From the NCBI RefSeq assembly GCF_001687105.1, contig NZ_CP014597.1, positions 186,001 to 250,000 on the forward strand: a stretch of DNA of 64,000 bases, in the 5' to 3' direction. The notes under the pieces are model-generated. The model had not been told where the DNA came from. It ran no database searches and saw nothing but the letters and a program-made list of their open reading frames with translations. The stretch is from Salipiger sp. CCB-MM3. GTDB taxonomy: Bacteria; Pseudomonadota; Alphaproteobacteria; Rhodobacterales; Rhodobacteraceae. Shown piece by piece: positions 26,314 through 35,230 of this stretch. Positions within the stretch are counted from its first letter, which is position 1. The number at the start of each line of letters is the position of its first letter. The translations under genes were made by a program, and so were the position numbers.

Positions 26314-26901
26314 ATGGTCATGGATCACAAACTTTTGGGCATCGAACTCATATGCTTCGATCTTTTCGGCACCTTAGTCGAGATCAGGGAACCGCGCTGG
26401 CCGCATCTGAAGCTAGTGCGCGCTATGCAGGGCAAGGGCAAATGCCCGCATTACCGGATTCTGTTGACGCGCTCCATCCCTCTCGCGCACGTGCCCAGCA
26501 CCTTTGACGCCCCCGTGGCTTCGGAGGCCCTCTCAGCCGCGCAGGAGGACCTCTCGCATGAACTGGCATCGATCCGCCTGCGAGATGGTGTCAGCGCGAT
26601 GCTGGCCGGCCTTAGCGTTCCCTACGCCGTGTGCAGCAATCTAAGTGTCGATTACGCGCCCGCGCTGGAGATACACCCCGACCTCTCACCCGCTTTCTCG
26701 GTGCTGTCCTTTGAGGTCGGCTATGTGAAGCCGGATCCAGAAATCTACGAGATCACACTCGCCAAGGCATGCTTGAGGCCAGACCAGGTACTCTTCGTGG
26801 GCGATACGCCGGGTGCCGATATCGAAGGCCCACAAAAAGCTGGGATGAGGGCCATGCACATCGATGATTTCATGGGTGCCGTTGCGGAAGACGAGCCTTA
26901 G
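26314..26901 (+). CDS. HAD-superfamily hydrolase
   Basis: 195 aa. All four HAD motifs are visible: motif I 'CFDLFGTLVE' (nucleophile Asp), motif II 'VCSNLS', motif III Lys in 'GYVKPDPEIY', motif IV 'FVGDTPGADIEGPQKAG'. Probably a small-molecule phosphatase or dehalogenase-like enzyme; substrate unknown. The ATG two codons downstream (26320) is an alternative start. Confidence 0.85.
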   Translation: MVMDHKLLGIELICFDLFGTLVEIREPRWPHLKLVRAMQGKGKCPHYRILLTRSIPLAHVPSTFDAPVASEALSAAQEDLSHELASIRLRDGVSAMLAGLSVPYAVCSNLSVDYAPALEIHPDLSPAFSVLSFEVGYVKPDPEIYEITLAKACLRPDQVLFVGDTPGADIEGPQKAGMRAMHIDDFMGAVAEDEP

Positions 26902-27046
26902 ATCGTCATCAATAGTGCGATATATGCATCGCTTCCAGATCGAAAGAGATCCATTATCTTGGCATTTAATAGTCGAAAATCTAGGACTTAGGAACGTGTG
27001 GCAGCTCAAAGCCACGTGCAATAATTTCACTAGTAGAAGAACCCAG

Positions 27047-28420
27047 ATGAGCGAAAAATATGTGTCCGCAGTATCTTCCAGTTGGTGGGAGAACAAACTC
27101 CACAAATCTCCCATTAGCGTCTTCATCACTACCTCGATGTTAGCTGCCCTATTCGGCCTCGCGGTTTTGGTACTCCTCTTCTGGCTATTCCCACTTTTCG
27201 CATCATGGGGTTGGTACGACGGCACATCCGTTTCGGAAAGACTGGAGCGAATGACAGCGCTAGCCGGCGCGACACTGGGGATCTCTGTTTCCTTAGCTGG
27301 TGCGCTGACCGCTGTCGTTCTGGCCCGCAGAGCAGTCACGCATTCTGATGACACAAAAGAAGTTGCCGCCCGCCAATTGCGGGTAGACGAAACAGCGTTA
27401 TTCCGCGATTTCGTGCTAGAAAGCGGCGTCATTGAAAACGCGATTGACGACAGCAGGAGGGCTCTGAAGCAAATTGAACTGATATACGATGCGGCCATTA
27501 ACCTTCAGAAGGTCGATCTTGAGTATGAAATAAGGATGAATAAGGCGATTGCAGATGCTCACTGGGACATTGAATTTGGCGACACCTCAAAACGTGACAG
27601 CGTGGATGAAAACTCAATCAAAGAACCCCTCGAGAAAGAGCGTCAGAGTATAATTGACTCGGAGCAAGAGAAGATTGAATCTGCGATCATTGACCTGACA
27701 TACGTTATCAAGAATCTTCAGTATGGGCGCACGGAGATTTGCTCTATATTCAGCCCAGACGATATCAAAGATATTGGCACCGTCTATGTCAACTCTCCCT
27801 TCGTCGAGTGGGATATCGATATTCCGCAATACTCACTTGAGGACTTGGATCCGGACGAAAGCAAAGAGCATTGGGTTCGTGTTGAAGCTTTGTTGGATCT
27901 ACTCACAACAAAGATGTGGTTTGTCTCGACAGTTCCATTCGCATCCGAGGGAGACGGGCCAGCTTGGAGCGATGTTGCCAAGCTTCACGCGGCTTACCAG
28001 GCCTACCACAGGCCACCTCATGAATACTTCCCAGGACGGAACGCCCTCCCCTTGGGTCACATCCAGCTCGACAACAACAAATGGCTTCGAGCAGACTTTG
28101 GCGGGGCTCTGATGACGGCCGTACTCCGAGCTACGGCACCGAATATTATTCGAGACTACGTTCTTAAGACTGCCGATGAAATTGAAGGCACAAAGCCATA
28201 CCGCAGAATTATCGAAGAGGCGCTAAATGCAAAAATCGCCACACTGCAAAAGGAATTTCCTAAAGCCAGCATCTTGTACGAGCGAGTTGAGGCAACCAAA
28301 GCCACCCCAACCTTTATCTACCGCGAAGCGCACGATTACATGAAGGATAATAGGTTTGTACAAGTGCCTGAAATTGTCGTGCCGCTATCAGACTACCTAG
28401 ACGACCCTGAAATATATTAA
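27047..28420 (+). CDS. Two-TM membrane-anchored protein of unknown function
   Basis: 457 aa from ATG 27047 (the frame is open 61 codons further upstream without coding character). Two TM helices: 'VFITTSMLAALFGLAVLVLLFWLF' style at ~28-55 and 'LAGATLGISVSLAGALTAVVLA' at ~77-98. A long cytoplasmic part follows with a charged coiled-coil-like stretch (~105-240) and a mixed C-terminal domain. Base composition is more A/T-rich than its neighbours, suggesting transfer. It abuts a remnant CRISPR-Cas operon, so a defence role is possible but unproven. Confidence 0.6.
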   Translation: MSEKYVSAVSSSWWENKLHKSPISVFITTSMLAALFGLAVLVLLFWLFPLFASWGWYDGTSVSERLERMTALAGATLGISVSLAGALTAVVLARRAVTHSDDTKEVAARQLRVDETALFRDFVLESGVIENAIDDSRRALKQIELIYDAAINLQKVDLEYEIRMNKAIADAHWDIEFGDTSKRDSVDENSIKEPLEKERQSIIDSEQEKIESAIIDLTYVIKNLQYGRTEICSIFSPDDIKDIGTVYVNSPFVEWDIDIPQYSLEDLDPDESKEHWVRVEALLDLLTTKMWFVSTVPFASEGDGPAWSDVAKLHAAYQAYHRPPHEYFPGRNALPLGHIQLDNNKWLRADFGGALMTAVLRATAPNIIRDYVLKTADEIEGTKPYRRIIEEALNAKIATLQKEFPKASILYERVEATKATPTFIYREAHDYMKDNRFVQVPEIVVPLSDYLDDPEIY

Positions 28421-28427
28421 AATTATT

Positions 28428-28463
28428 GCCCGGGCTCACCTCTGAAAAATTAAGAGCCCGGGC
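28428..28463. terminator. Bidirectional terminator between the two-TM gene and cas7
   Basis: GCCCGGGCTC (28428-28437) pairs perfectly with GAGCCCGGGC (28454-28463). It is T-rich on the minus-strand exit side (AATAATTTT). It ends both converging genes. Confidence 0.75.
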
Positions 28464-28507
28464 GAAAAAGTCTGAAATCAATGACCTAAAAGGGTCGCGG
28501 TCGGCCG

Positions 28508-29425
28508 TCAGAAGGGTTCGAAAACCTCGATGCCCTTGGGGAGATCGTCCAGGTCGACATCGATATCGTAGTCTTTGAAGGCACGCGCCGGGGGCTGATT
28601 GTCCAGGCGCGGATCACCCACCTCGATAAGGTCCTCGCCGCTGCGGCGTTGAGTGGTCACGCGATCGAACAGCTTGTGAGCCTGAGCGTTGCCCAGCGCG
28701 CTTTGGTGCTTGAAGACGATCAGACGGCGCGCGGCCATCTCTCCGCGGGTGGCAGCGCGGTCGAAGTCGAACATGTCCCGAATTGCGACCCAAAGAAGCT
28801 GCAGGTCATCATCGTCAAAGCCGGACTTCTTGGCGCAGTTGGCATTGATGTAGCCGTGCACGCGATAGAGGCCGTATGGGATGATGAACTTGGAGCCCAT
28901 CGTTCGTTGCTTTTCGCGGTCTTTTTCGTTGGTGACCGTCCCGCGAGTGATCCCGATGTTGATCGGCATGACGGGCTCGACCGACCGGGCGAAGTTGATC
29001 TGCACAGGCCCACGAACCGAACCGGCGTTGACCTCATTGGTCATTACGGCACCGAAGGCCCGAATGTCGAAGAAGGTGTCACACATCCAACGGGTGATCG
29101 CGGCCGCCTTGTCTGCTTTTTCAGGAAGCTTGGCGGGCTTGGGTTTCTCACCCAGCGCTTCGTAGGCGCGAGCATGCGCTTCGTTCAAGACGGTGCCCTG
29201 TGACTGGTAGATGCTGAACCCGTCGTCTTCACCACAGTTCTCGCCCACGAAGTTGCGGATCTTGCGCTTTAGGGCGACGTCGGAAACGAGGCCGTGCATC
29301 GTCTCGGGGTCTTGCCGTGGCATGGCGCCGGCATCCGGGTCTCCATTGGGGTTGCCGTCCTTCACATCGAAGTAGAGGACGAACTCATAGCGGTTCTGGA
29401 TCGGATCGATTTCCGGCTTGCTCAT
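28508..29425 (-). CDS. cas7: Type I-C CRISPR-associated protein Cas7/Csd2
   Basis: 305 aa. 'NRYEFVLYFDVKDGNPNGDPDAGAMPRQDPETMHGLVSDVALKRKIRNFV' contains the Csd2 N-terminal signature (NGDPD, then G-x-V-[ST]-D-V-x-[LI]-K-R-[KR]-[IV]-R). Later come 'FDIRAFGAVMT', 'VRGPVQI' and 'YGLYRVHGYINANCA'. It forms the crRNA-binding backbone of Cascade. Its ATG shares the A of the cas8c stop (TGATG). No cas4, cas1, cas2 or repeat array follows; a terminator and a foreign gene do. Confidence 0.93.
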   Translation of the reverse strand: MSKPEIDPIQNRYEFVLYFDVKDGNPNGDPDAGAMPRQDPETMHGLVSDVALKRKIRNFVGENCGEDDGFSIYQSQGTVLNEAHARAYEALGEKPKPAKLPEKADKAAAITRWMCDTFFDIRAFGAVMTNEVNAGSVRGPVQINFARSVEPVMPINIGITRGTVTNEKDREKQRTMGSKFIIPYGLYRVHGYINANCAKKSGFDDDDLQLLWVAIRDMFDFDRAATRGEMAARRLIVFKHQSALGNAQAHKLFDRVTTQRRSGEDLIEVGDPRLDNQPPARAFKDYDIDVDLDDLPKGIEVFEPF

Positions 29426-31254
29426 CAGGCGGTCTCCTTTTCCTGTTCTGATTGGTTTTCGGCGGCTTCTGCAGCGATTGCTTCAGCCTTGCGCTTGGCT
29501 TCCTGGCGCGCCCATTTGTCGGCTTTCTGATGGTAGTAGCCGGTCGTAAAGCGCCCCTGCCCTTCCAAGCCCAGAATGCGTGGCATGGTCATTCCAAGAC
29601 CGCCCTTCACCTCCGCGACCTGCTTGTCGAACCAGTGGGCGAGGTGCCCGGACCCATTGCGTCTGATGAGCTTCAGATGGTGACTGATGTTGCGCTCCAG
29701 CATTGGAAAGATCCGAGCCGGAGTCGCCGAGGCCGCGCCGAAGTACCGATCCCGAATAGTCGAGTTGAGGCCGGGCAGAGCCTTGCTCTGGATGTCTTCC
29801 AGCAGGGCGAAGAGACGGCCCAGAAGGTAGGCCTCGTCAGTTACTGTCGTGTCTAGGCTCACGGGTAGTTTCTCCTTGTAGGTGGTTTGGTTGACGACGG
29901 CACGGCAGATGGCTGCGCGGCGGGCGTTCACCTCCTTGTCTTTGCGAATGCGCTCGAGGATCTTGCTCATCAGAGAGACGGGAAGGTTTCGTCCAGTCAG
30001 GACAGATTTCAGGATTTCCCCCGACAGCATTGGATCGGCGTCGCTGAGGCTGCGGGTCCCATTCTTGCCGGCTGGGACGGTCTCCAGAACGATCGACCAA
30101 ACTGCCGGGACACCCTTCCACCCCTCAGGGGCAATGGTCATCTCATCCCAAAATTTCAGAGTGTTCTCGGAAAACTCTGAAACGGTTCCCGGTTTCCAGA
30201 ACCTGACCACGATGCGACTTGCGTTTGGCGCGAGGCCGAGCAGAAATACTTCGGTTTCAGGGTCTAGCCGCGAGAAATCAGAAGGTTTGCCTTGGGACAG
30301 CTTTCGCATGGTGTCCCGGACCTTGGATGCCTCATCGGCGTCTGTTGGCGGGTCCATGACCGCGCTCATGATCCAGTCGCATTCGTCGGATGCGTCACCT
30401 TCGGCCGCCTTCGCCCAAAAGGCGACGGTGGTGTCTCCCAAAAGCGCATTCCTGCGGTTTTCACCGCGCTCAGCGAGCAACGTATTCAGAGCAGTTACGT
30501 ACCCGAAGGCGGCCCGTTCAGAAACGGGGGCGTTCGCTCCGTTCTTCTTGTCATGGGAACAGAACGAGGGCTTGTTGAACGAGACCATGTAGGCGCCGGA
30601 TGCTTGAGAACCTCGGACGCCTTTGATCTGCATATGGTTCTGCGCCAAGGGTCCTTCCTCACCGGTCACAAGGCACTTCACAAGTTCACCCTCACCCGGC
30701 TTTTGCGCCTCTGCGACAATGGACGGGTGCTGATGCAGGACAACTTTCTCGCTTCCCTCGCCGATCTCGATCTGAAGGGTCTGCAAGAGCGCCTGCGCAC
30801 TGAACTCGCGTTCGACGAACATCTCAGGCGTCCAACTTTCGAAGAAGCGCAGGACCGCTTGCAGATGCGGATCATTGGTGCCGGCAAAGAGCTCCCGGTG
30901 CCGTTCGATGAATGCGGTGTGTTTCTCGGCCGCCCGCGGAGACAGGTTTGCTTCAAACGACTTCCTTCCGCCGACTTTCACCTCTTTTGCATCGACACCG
31001 AGGACATAGGCGCAGGTGTCGGCTCCGAGCCGGGGCAGTACACCTGAGGTCCTCTGCGCGCGGGGCACAGGTTTCCGCACCGGTTGAGGGGCGTCATTCT
31101 TCAGGCTTCGAAGGTCCGTGAGACGCAGGAAGTTCCCTTCCATGTCGATCTCCAGGGCGAAGCCGACGTATTCCATCGAGAACCCGAAGTCAGGGGCCTC
31201 ACCATCTGCGCGCAGGCGCCCGTAGAGGTCATTGAGAGCTCTCAGCATCGTCAT
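29425..31254 (-). CDS. cas8c: Type I-C CRISPR-associated protein Cas8c/Csd1
   Basis: 609 aa, normal full length. Csd1 hallmarks: 'MLRALNDLYGRL' N-terminus, 'ADTCAYVLGVD', 'CLVTGEEGPLAQNHMQIKGVRGSQASGAYMVSFN' region, 'LLGDTTVAFWA' and 'YLLGRLFALLEDIQ', plus 'YYHQKADKWARQEAKRKAEA' at the C-terminus. It is the large subunit for PAM recognition. Its ATG overlaps the cas5 stop by 4 nt. Two inverted TTCAGAGT elements (30155-30162 and 30174-30181) lie in it. Confidence 0.93.
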   Translation of the reverse strand: MTMLRALNDLYGRLRADGEAPDFGFSMEYVGFALEIDMEGNFLRLTDLRSLKNDAPQPVRKPVPRAQRTSGVLPRLGADTCAYVLGVDAKEVKVGGRKSFEANLSPRAAEKHTAFIERHRELFAGTNDPHLQAVLRFFESWTPEMFVEREFSAQALLQTLQIEIGEGSEKVVLHQHPSIVAEAQKPGEGELVKCLVTGEEGPLAQNHMQIKGVRGSQASGAYMVSFNKPSFCSHDKKNGANAPVSERAAFGYVTALNTLLAERGENRRNALLGDTTVAFWAKAAEGDASDECDWIMSAVMDPPTDADEASKVRDTMRKLSQGKPSDFSRLDPETEVFLLGLAPNASRIVVRFWKPGTVSEFSENTLKFWDEMTIAPEGWKGVPAVWSIVLETVPAGKNGTRSLSDADPMLSGEILKSVLTGRNLPVSLMSKILERIRKDKEVNARRAAICRAVVNQTTYKEKLPVSLDTTVTDEAYLLGRLFALLEDIQSKALPGLNSTIRDRYFGAASATPARIFPMLERNISHHLKLIRRNGSGHLAHWFDKQVAEVKGGLGMTMPRILGLEGQGRFTTGYYHQKADKWARQEAKRKAEAIAAEAAENQSEQEKETA

Positions 31255-31655
31255 GACAGCAAGCCTTCCTGGCGGGCGCCAGCGACGTCGATGACTCCGT
31301 CAGACATGAGAGCCTCATAGAAGATCGGCGTGACGCCTGCTTCGTAGTCGATATCGTAAAGCATGAGACCGAGCTCTCTTTCGCCTTCGAGAGCAGACCC
31401 CGGGATGTCGTCATCGATCAGCTCGAAGTCCGCGGCGAACTCCCGCAGACCCAGGAACGGACGCTGGAAACAGGCTCCCCGACGAGCTCGCCGGCGGAAC
31501 ATGCTCAGATGCTTTCCGACCGTATCCTTTTCTGATTTCCCGGTAAGCTCTATGTGGGCCTCGATGACATAGTCCACGTCTTTCAAAGCCTGCATGGCCC
31601 GCTGCTGGCGATGCTTGCGGTTCGAGACATCGTATTGAGTGAGAGATGGATCAGA
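31251..31655 (-). pseudogene. cas5c: Type I-C cas5 (Cas5d), 5' end removed by an insertion sequence
   Basis: The open frame continues upstream of the first ATG to the IS border at 31655 ('YDVSNRKHRQQRAMQALKDVDYVIEAHIELTG...'), so ~134 C-terminal residues remain of a ~220-aa protein. Diagnostic: 'DVDYVIEAH', 'KHLSMFRRRARRGACFQRPFLGLREFAADF' and 'LGLMLYDIDYE'. Cas5d normally processes pre-crRNA in type I-C, so its truncation together with the missing cas3 suggests the operon cannot interfere. 4-nt overlap with cas8c. Confidence 0.88.
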
Positions 31656-31727
31656 TGTCCGTCATCACATAATTTGGGACCCGGAATGCTCAGCCGGTCA
31701 GGAGGGTCTGGCTCATACTGTTCGAGG

Positions 31728-32708
31728 TTAGGCCGCCTGAGTTCGGTTGAGCAAGCGGCGCTGGCGGATGGTGTCGGACTTGATCCTCCTTCGTTCGGCT
31801 AAGATGGCTTTGGCGCGACCGAAGTAGACGTCGGCCGGGGTGACGTTTCCGAGGCTCTCATGGACGCGTTGATGGTTGTAGTGGTCGACGAAGGTCTCGA
31901 TCGCGGCCTCGAGTGCGCCGGGGAGGTAGTGGTTCTCCAGCAGGATGCGGTTCTTCAGGGTCTGGTGCCAGCGTTCGATCTTGCCCTGCGTCTGCGGATG
32001 GTTGGGGGCCCCGCGCACATGCTCCATCTGCTTGTCCTTCAGCCAGATTGCGAGATCGCCTGCGATGTAGGACGAGCCGTTGTCGCTGAGAAGTCGTGGT
32101 CGGTGTAGCACGGTCGGCTGGTCGCAACCGGACGCCTCCAGCGCGAGCTGGAGTGTGTCAGTGACATCTTCGGCTCGCATGGTCGTGCAGAGCTTCCAGG
32201 CGATTACATATCGGCTGAAGTCATCCAGGATGGTGCTCAGATAGTACCAACCCCAACCGATCACCTTCAGGTACGTGAAGTCGGTCTGCCAGAGCTGGTT
32301 TGGCCGGCTCGTCTTATCGCGGAACTCGTCCGCAGCCTTGACAACGATGAAGGCAGGGCTCGGGATCAGGTCGTGCGCCTTGAGGATGCGATACACCGAA
32401 GCCTCTGAGACAAAGTACTTCTTCGTATCTGTGAAGCGCACCGCAAGCTCCCGTGGAGAGAGTTCGGGCTCCTCCAGCGCCAAGCCGACCACATCCTGCC
32501 GGACATCATCAGGGATGCGGTTCCAGACCCGACCCGGGTGGGGTCGGCGATCCTCGAGACCGGCCTCGCCAAGGGATCGGTATCGGTCGTACCAACGATA
32601 GAAGGTTGTCTTCGGAATACCGAACATCTCCAGCGTGCGCGCCGCGGGCAGATGTGATCTCTCGACGAGCCGGATAATCTCGAGCTTTTCGGATGCAGGG
32701 TACCTCAT
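31728..32708 (-). CDS. IS3-family transposase OrfB (second IS type)
   Basis: 326 aa. HTH N-terminus ('MRYPASEKLEIIRLVERSHLPAARTLEMFGIPKTTFYRWYDRY' region), then the rve catalytic core with 'WQTDFTYLKV', 'LLSDNGSSY' and 'QTQGKIERWHQTLK' (D, D, E). Intact. Its ATG overlaps the orfA stop by 4 nt, so coupling here is by restart rather than by frameshift. Confidence 0.9.
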   Translation of the reverse strand: MRYPASEKLEIIRLVERSHLPAARTLEMFGIPKTTFYRWYDRYRSLGEAGLEDRRPHPGRVWNRIPDDVRQDVVGLALEEPELSPRELAVRFTDTKKYFVSEASVYRILKAHDLIPSPAFIVVKAADEFRDKTSRPNQLWQTDFTYLKVIGWGWYYLSTILDDFSRYVIAWKLCTTMRAEDVTDTLQLALEASGCDQPTVLHRPRLLSDNGSSYIAGDLAIWLKDKQMEHVRGAPNHPQTQGKIERWHQTLKNRILLENHYLPGALEAAIETFVDHYNHQRVHESLGNVTPADVYFGRAKAILAERRRIKSDTIRQRRLLNRTQAA

Positions 32709-33085
32709 TCGTGGTCTCCCCCATCCCCGATCATACTTTTTTTGAGCAGCCGATTCTCAAGGGTGGCCTCTGCCAAGGCCTCCTTCAGCGCGCTGGCCTC
32801 AGCCCGCAGGACCTTCACTTCCGGGCTGCTCGCCTGGCGCGCTGTGTCACCAGCAAGCCGCTTCTTGCCGGCCTCGAGAAACTCTTTGGACCAACTGTAG
32901 TACAGGCTCGTCGCAATCCCCTCGCGCCGGCAAAGCTCGGCTATGCTCTCCTCGCCGCGAAGGCCCTCAAGCACGATGCGGATCTTTTCCTCCGCCGAAT
33001 GCTGTTTGCGGGTGCGTCGGCGGATGTCCTTCACAACCTTCTCGGCGGAAGGCTTAGGTGTTCCGGGTTTATGTCTCATCTCCAC
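32705..33085 (-). CDS. IS3-family transposase OrfA (second IS type)
   Basis: 126 aa. Helix-turn-helix 'KIRIVLEGLRGEESIAELCRREGIATSLYYSWSKEFLEAGKKRL', then a leucine-zipper helix 'VLRAEASALKEALAEATLENRLLKKS'. Intact. Confidence 0.9.
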   Translation of the reverse strand: MEMRHKPGTPKPSAEKVVKDIRRRTRKQHSAEEKIRIVLEGLRGEESIAELCRREGIATSLYYSWSKEFLEAGKKRLAGDTARQASSPEVKVLRAEASALKEALAEATLENRLLKKSMIGDGGDHE

Positions 33086-33132
33086 TCCTTGGTGGTTACG
33101 ATGAGCCAGAAACCCTCCTTTCCGAAATCAAT

Positions 33133-34058
33133 TCAGATGTCCCATAGGCGCTGACGCCGGACACTCATGATCTCCGCTAGGACGTTCGCAAGAGCACGGA
33201 CGTGACCATCTCTCACGCACCGCGCGCGGAGTCTGGCCTCACGCTTGTTTTGGGCCTCCTTGGCCGAGACATCCCAGAATCCATTTGCGCTTGGCGCGAC
33301 CAACATGTCGAATTTGGCGTGCTCCCCGATATAGGCTCTCACCAGAAGCTCCTGTGCATTGGGGTGCGGCCGCCGGCAGGCGTATCCGCGAGCTTTCAGA
33401 ACGCTCATCCATTCCCGCGTCTCGAGCTCGGCCTGCCCGAAGATCCTGATTGCCTCATCTCGCCGCCGCTCCCGATCTTTCCGATCCCATGGCGACAATT
33501 CAAAGTCGGACGGGATCGGCCTCACGCACTCGATCCTGAAAACGCGATCATCTCGTGTCGTCCAGGGATGGAAGTCACCTCCGACACGTGCCCTCGTCAG
33601 GAGGTAGTTGCGCTTCAACTTCGCCAATCGCACTTGATCCGCGACGTCGTGAAATTGCAGCTCCAGTTGCCCTTTCCGCCCGCCCAGGACCCTTTCATCA
33701 TGCTCAGCCGCGATCATCTGGGCCAAGTGGTCGAGTTGCTCTTCAAGCTCGTCGGCATCACTTGGCTGCCTCCGAAGAACGATTTCACCGCGGGCCTCGA
33801 TATGCTTCCGGTCTTTGGCCTGGCTCGATGTCTCGATAAGGCGCACTTGGGAGACCTCAGTGGGGTTGAGGTCGAGCACCTTAGGCATCCCATGGCGGTT
33901 CCGGTGTGAGGATGCTACGAGGAACGCCATGCCAGCTGTGAGGGTGACCTGTCCGCGAGCGGCAGAAATCTTTCCGCCCGCATCATCGCTAACAGGGTGC
34001 GCGAATTGCACTTCGATGTGATCGCCGTGCGCGATGTCAGAAAATTACAATTATTCAT
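33133..34058 (-). pseudogene. Unknown ~300-aa gene, frameshifted at the start and cut at the 3' end by the IS
   Basis: ATG 34058 has GAGG upstream and reads 'MNNCNF'. A one-base loss in a T4 run near 34041-34044 (plus-strand AAAA) then moves the coding sequence to the frame '...SDIAHGDHIEVQFAHPVSDDAGG...' open to 33133. Codon use (GAC, CTC, GAG, ATC rich) supports coding on this strand. The last native residues are '...VLAEIM'; 'SVRRQRLWDI' comes from the IS end. Middle: 'GGDFHPWTTRDDRVFRIECVRP'. No family recognised. Confidence 0.55.
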
Positions 34059-34349
34059 GTTGCCTCACCATCAGCGCACATGGCGACATGCGCACTACCT
34101 ACTTTCGATAGTATTCTTATTTATTTTTGGGGGGGTGAGGAAAGCCTCAGACTACAAGTGAGCGATTTTTTATGGAAAAGCTTGCATGCGTTCATATTTT
34201 CGCCTTTTATGGCCCTACTCGAGGAATCGAGTACTATCGTATGAGGGTTGAGTTAGTGGCTGAAATTTTCAGAGTTTTTCGGTTATCGTAAATTCAGAGT
34301 TTTCTCGTCTATTCCTCTACGCACGCAATCCCAAAAATATCGAGGGACT

Positions 34350-35228
34350 ATGAAGTACTTTATCCTAAGCGCGTCCGCACTGAGCCTCCTTGCTGCATGT
34401 GGTGGAGGCGGCAGTGACAGCGCTGCCTTCTCCGATCGGCCGGAATTTGCATCCTTCGCCGAAGCGCAGACCGAAGGCGGCGATTACCGCGCAGACGGCA
34501 CTGTCACCTCCGCACGCTACGAGGTCTCCTCCGATGGCACTGTGACCATCACCGATGGCCCCGACACTGAACGTGACGCGGTCGCCGGCCTCAGCTTCGA
34601 AGACGAGGTCATCACCGCGCTGAAAGTGCGCGACTCCAACGCGGATATCACGCTCGCGGAAGAGAACGGCGACTACATGATGGTGACCGACGGGTACATC
34701 ATCGCTGCGACCGAAGATGGCGGCGACGTCGCGATCGTCGGCGACACGGATCAGCTGGGCTACAACTACCAGTCCTATGGCATCTGGCAGACCGGCCTCA
34801 ACGGCACCTCCGGGCGCGCCGCGGCAGGCAGCTTCGGCGCAGAAACGGCGAGCAGCGAAATGCCCGATGCCGGCACCGCCAGCTACTATGGCGAAAGTGT
34901 CGGTCAGGTCGTGACCGACGGCGTCGACTATGCCACGCAGTCTGATGTCTATGTCGAAACTGACTTCGAGGACGTCTACGTTTCGAGCGCCGGGACCTAC
35001 GCCTACGACCCGATCGAAGACGAGTATGTCGAAGGTCGCTCCGATCTGGATTTCGAAGCGATCGGAAGCCTCGACGGGTCCGGCTTCAATGCTGAGATCG
35101 CGGACGCCGACATGGCAGGCGATGTCGCTGGCCAGTTCTATGGCCCGGGCGCAGAAGAAGTGGGTGGCACCTTCTCGGCAGTCACCGATGACAGCGCATA
35201 CCTCGGCTCGTTCGGCGCTTCGCAGTAA
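34350..35228 (+). CDS. TbpB-like surface lipoprotein, probable Slam/T11SS cargo
   Basis: 292 aa lipoprotein: signal 'MKYFILSASALSLLAACGGGG' with lipobox L-A-A-C. The acidic, beta-rich body ends in 'GQFYGPGAEEVGGTFSAV', the GxFYGPxAxExGGxF signature of transferrin-binding-protein-like beta-barrel domains. Such proteins are flipped to the cell surface by Slam. The Slam-like gene starts 2 bp after its stop. Promoter region 34059-34349 is A/T-rich and holds CGATAGTA/TACTATCG inverted repeats ~130 bp apart. Confidence 0.8.
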   Translation: MKYFILSASALSLLAACGGGGSDSAAFSDRPEFASFAEAQTEGGDYRADGTVTSARYEVSSDGTVTITDGPDTERDAVAGLSFEDEVITALKVRDSNADITLAEENGDYMMVTDGYIIAATEDGGDVAIVGDTDQLGYNYQSYGIWQTGLNGTSGRAAAGSFGAETASSEMPDAGTASYYGESVGQVVTDGVDYATQSDVYVETDFEDVYVSSAGTYAYDPIEDEYVEGRSDLDFEAIGSLDGSGFNAEIADADMAGDVAGQFYGPGAEEVGGTFSAVTDDSAYLGSFGASQ

Positions 35229-35230
35229 TC

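Larger units (their letters stand above)
31656..33163 (-). mobile_element. IS3-family insertion sequence of a second type
   Basis: 1508 bp bounded by imperfect inverted ends that both begin TGTCCG and share GGGAC about 20 bp in. The flanks (..AGA and CTC..) show no target duplication. It joins a truncated cas5 to a truncated unrelated gene, so the present junction probably arose by an IS-mediated deletion rather than simple insertion. Confidence 0.8.

Noticed and set aside
28421..28507. Possible CRISPR array after cas7
   Set aside because: Only one hairpin terminator is present; no direct repeats with regular spacing are seen here or elsewhere in the window.
29882..31047. Plus-strand frames of 230-250 codons
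   Set aside because: Antisense shadows of cas8c.
33202..33909. 235-codon plus-strand frame
   Set aside because: Antisense to a minus-strand frame with better codon use and protein-like composition.
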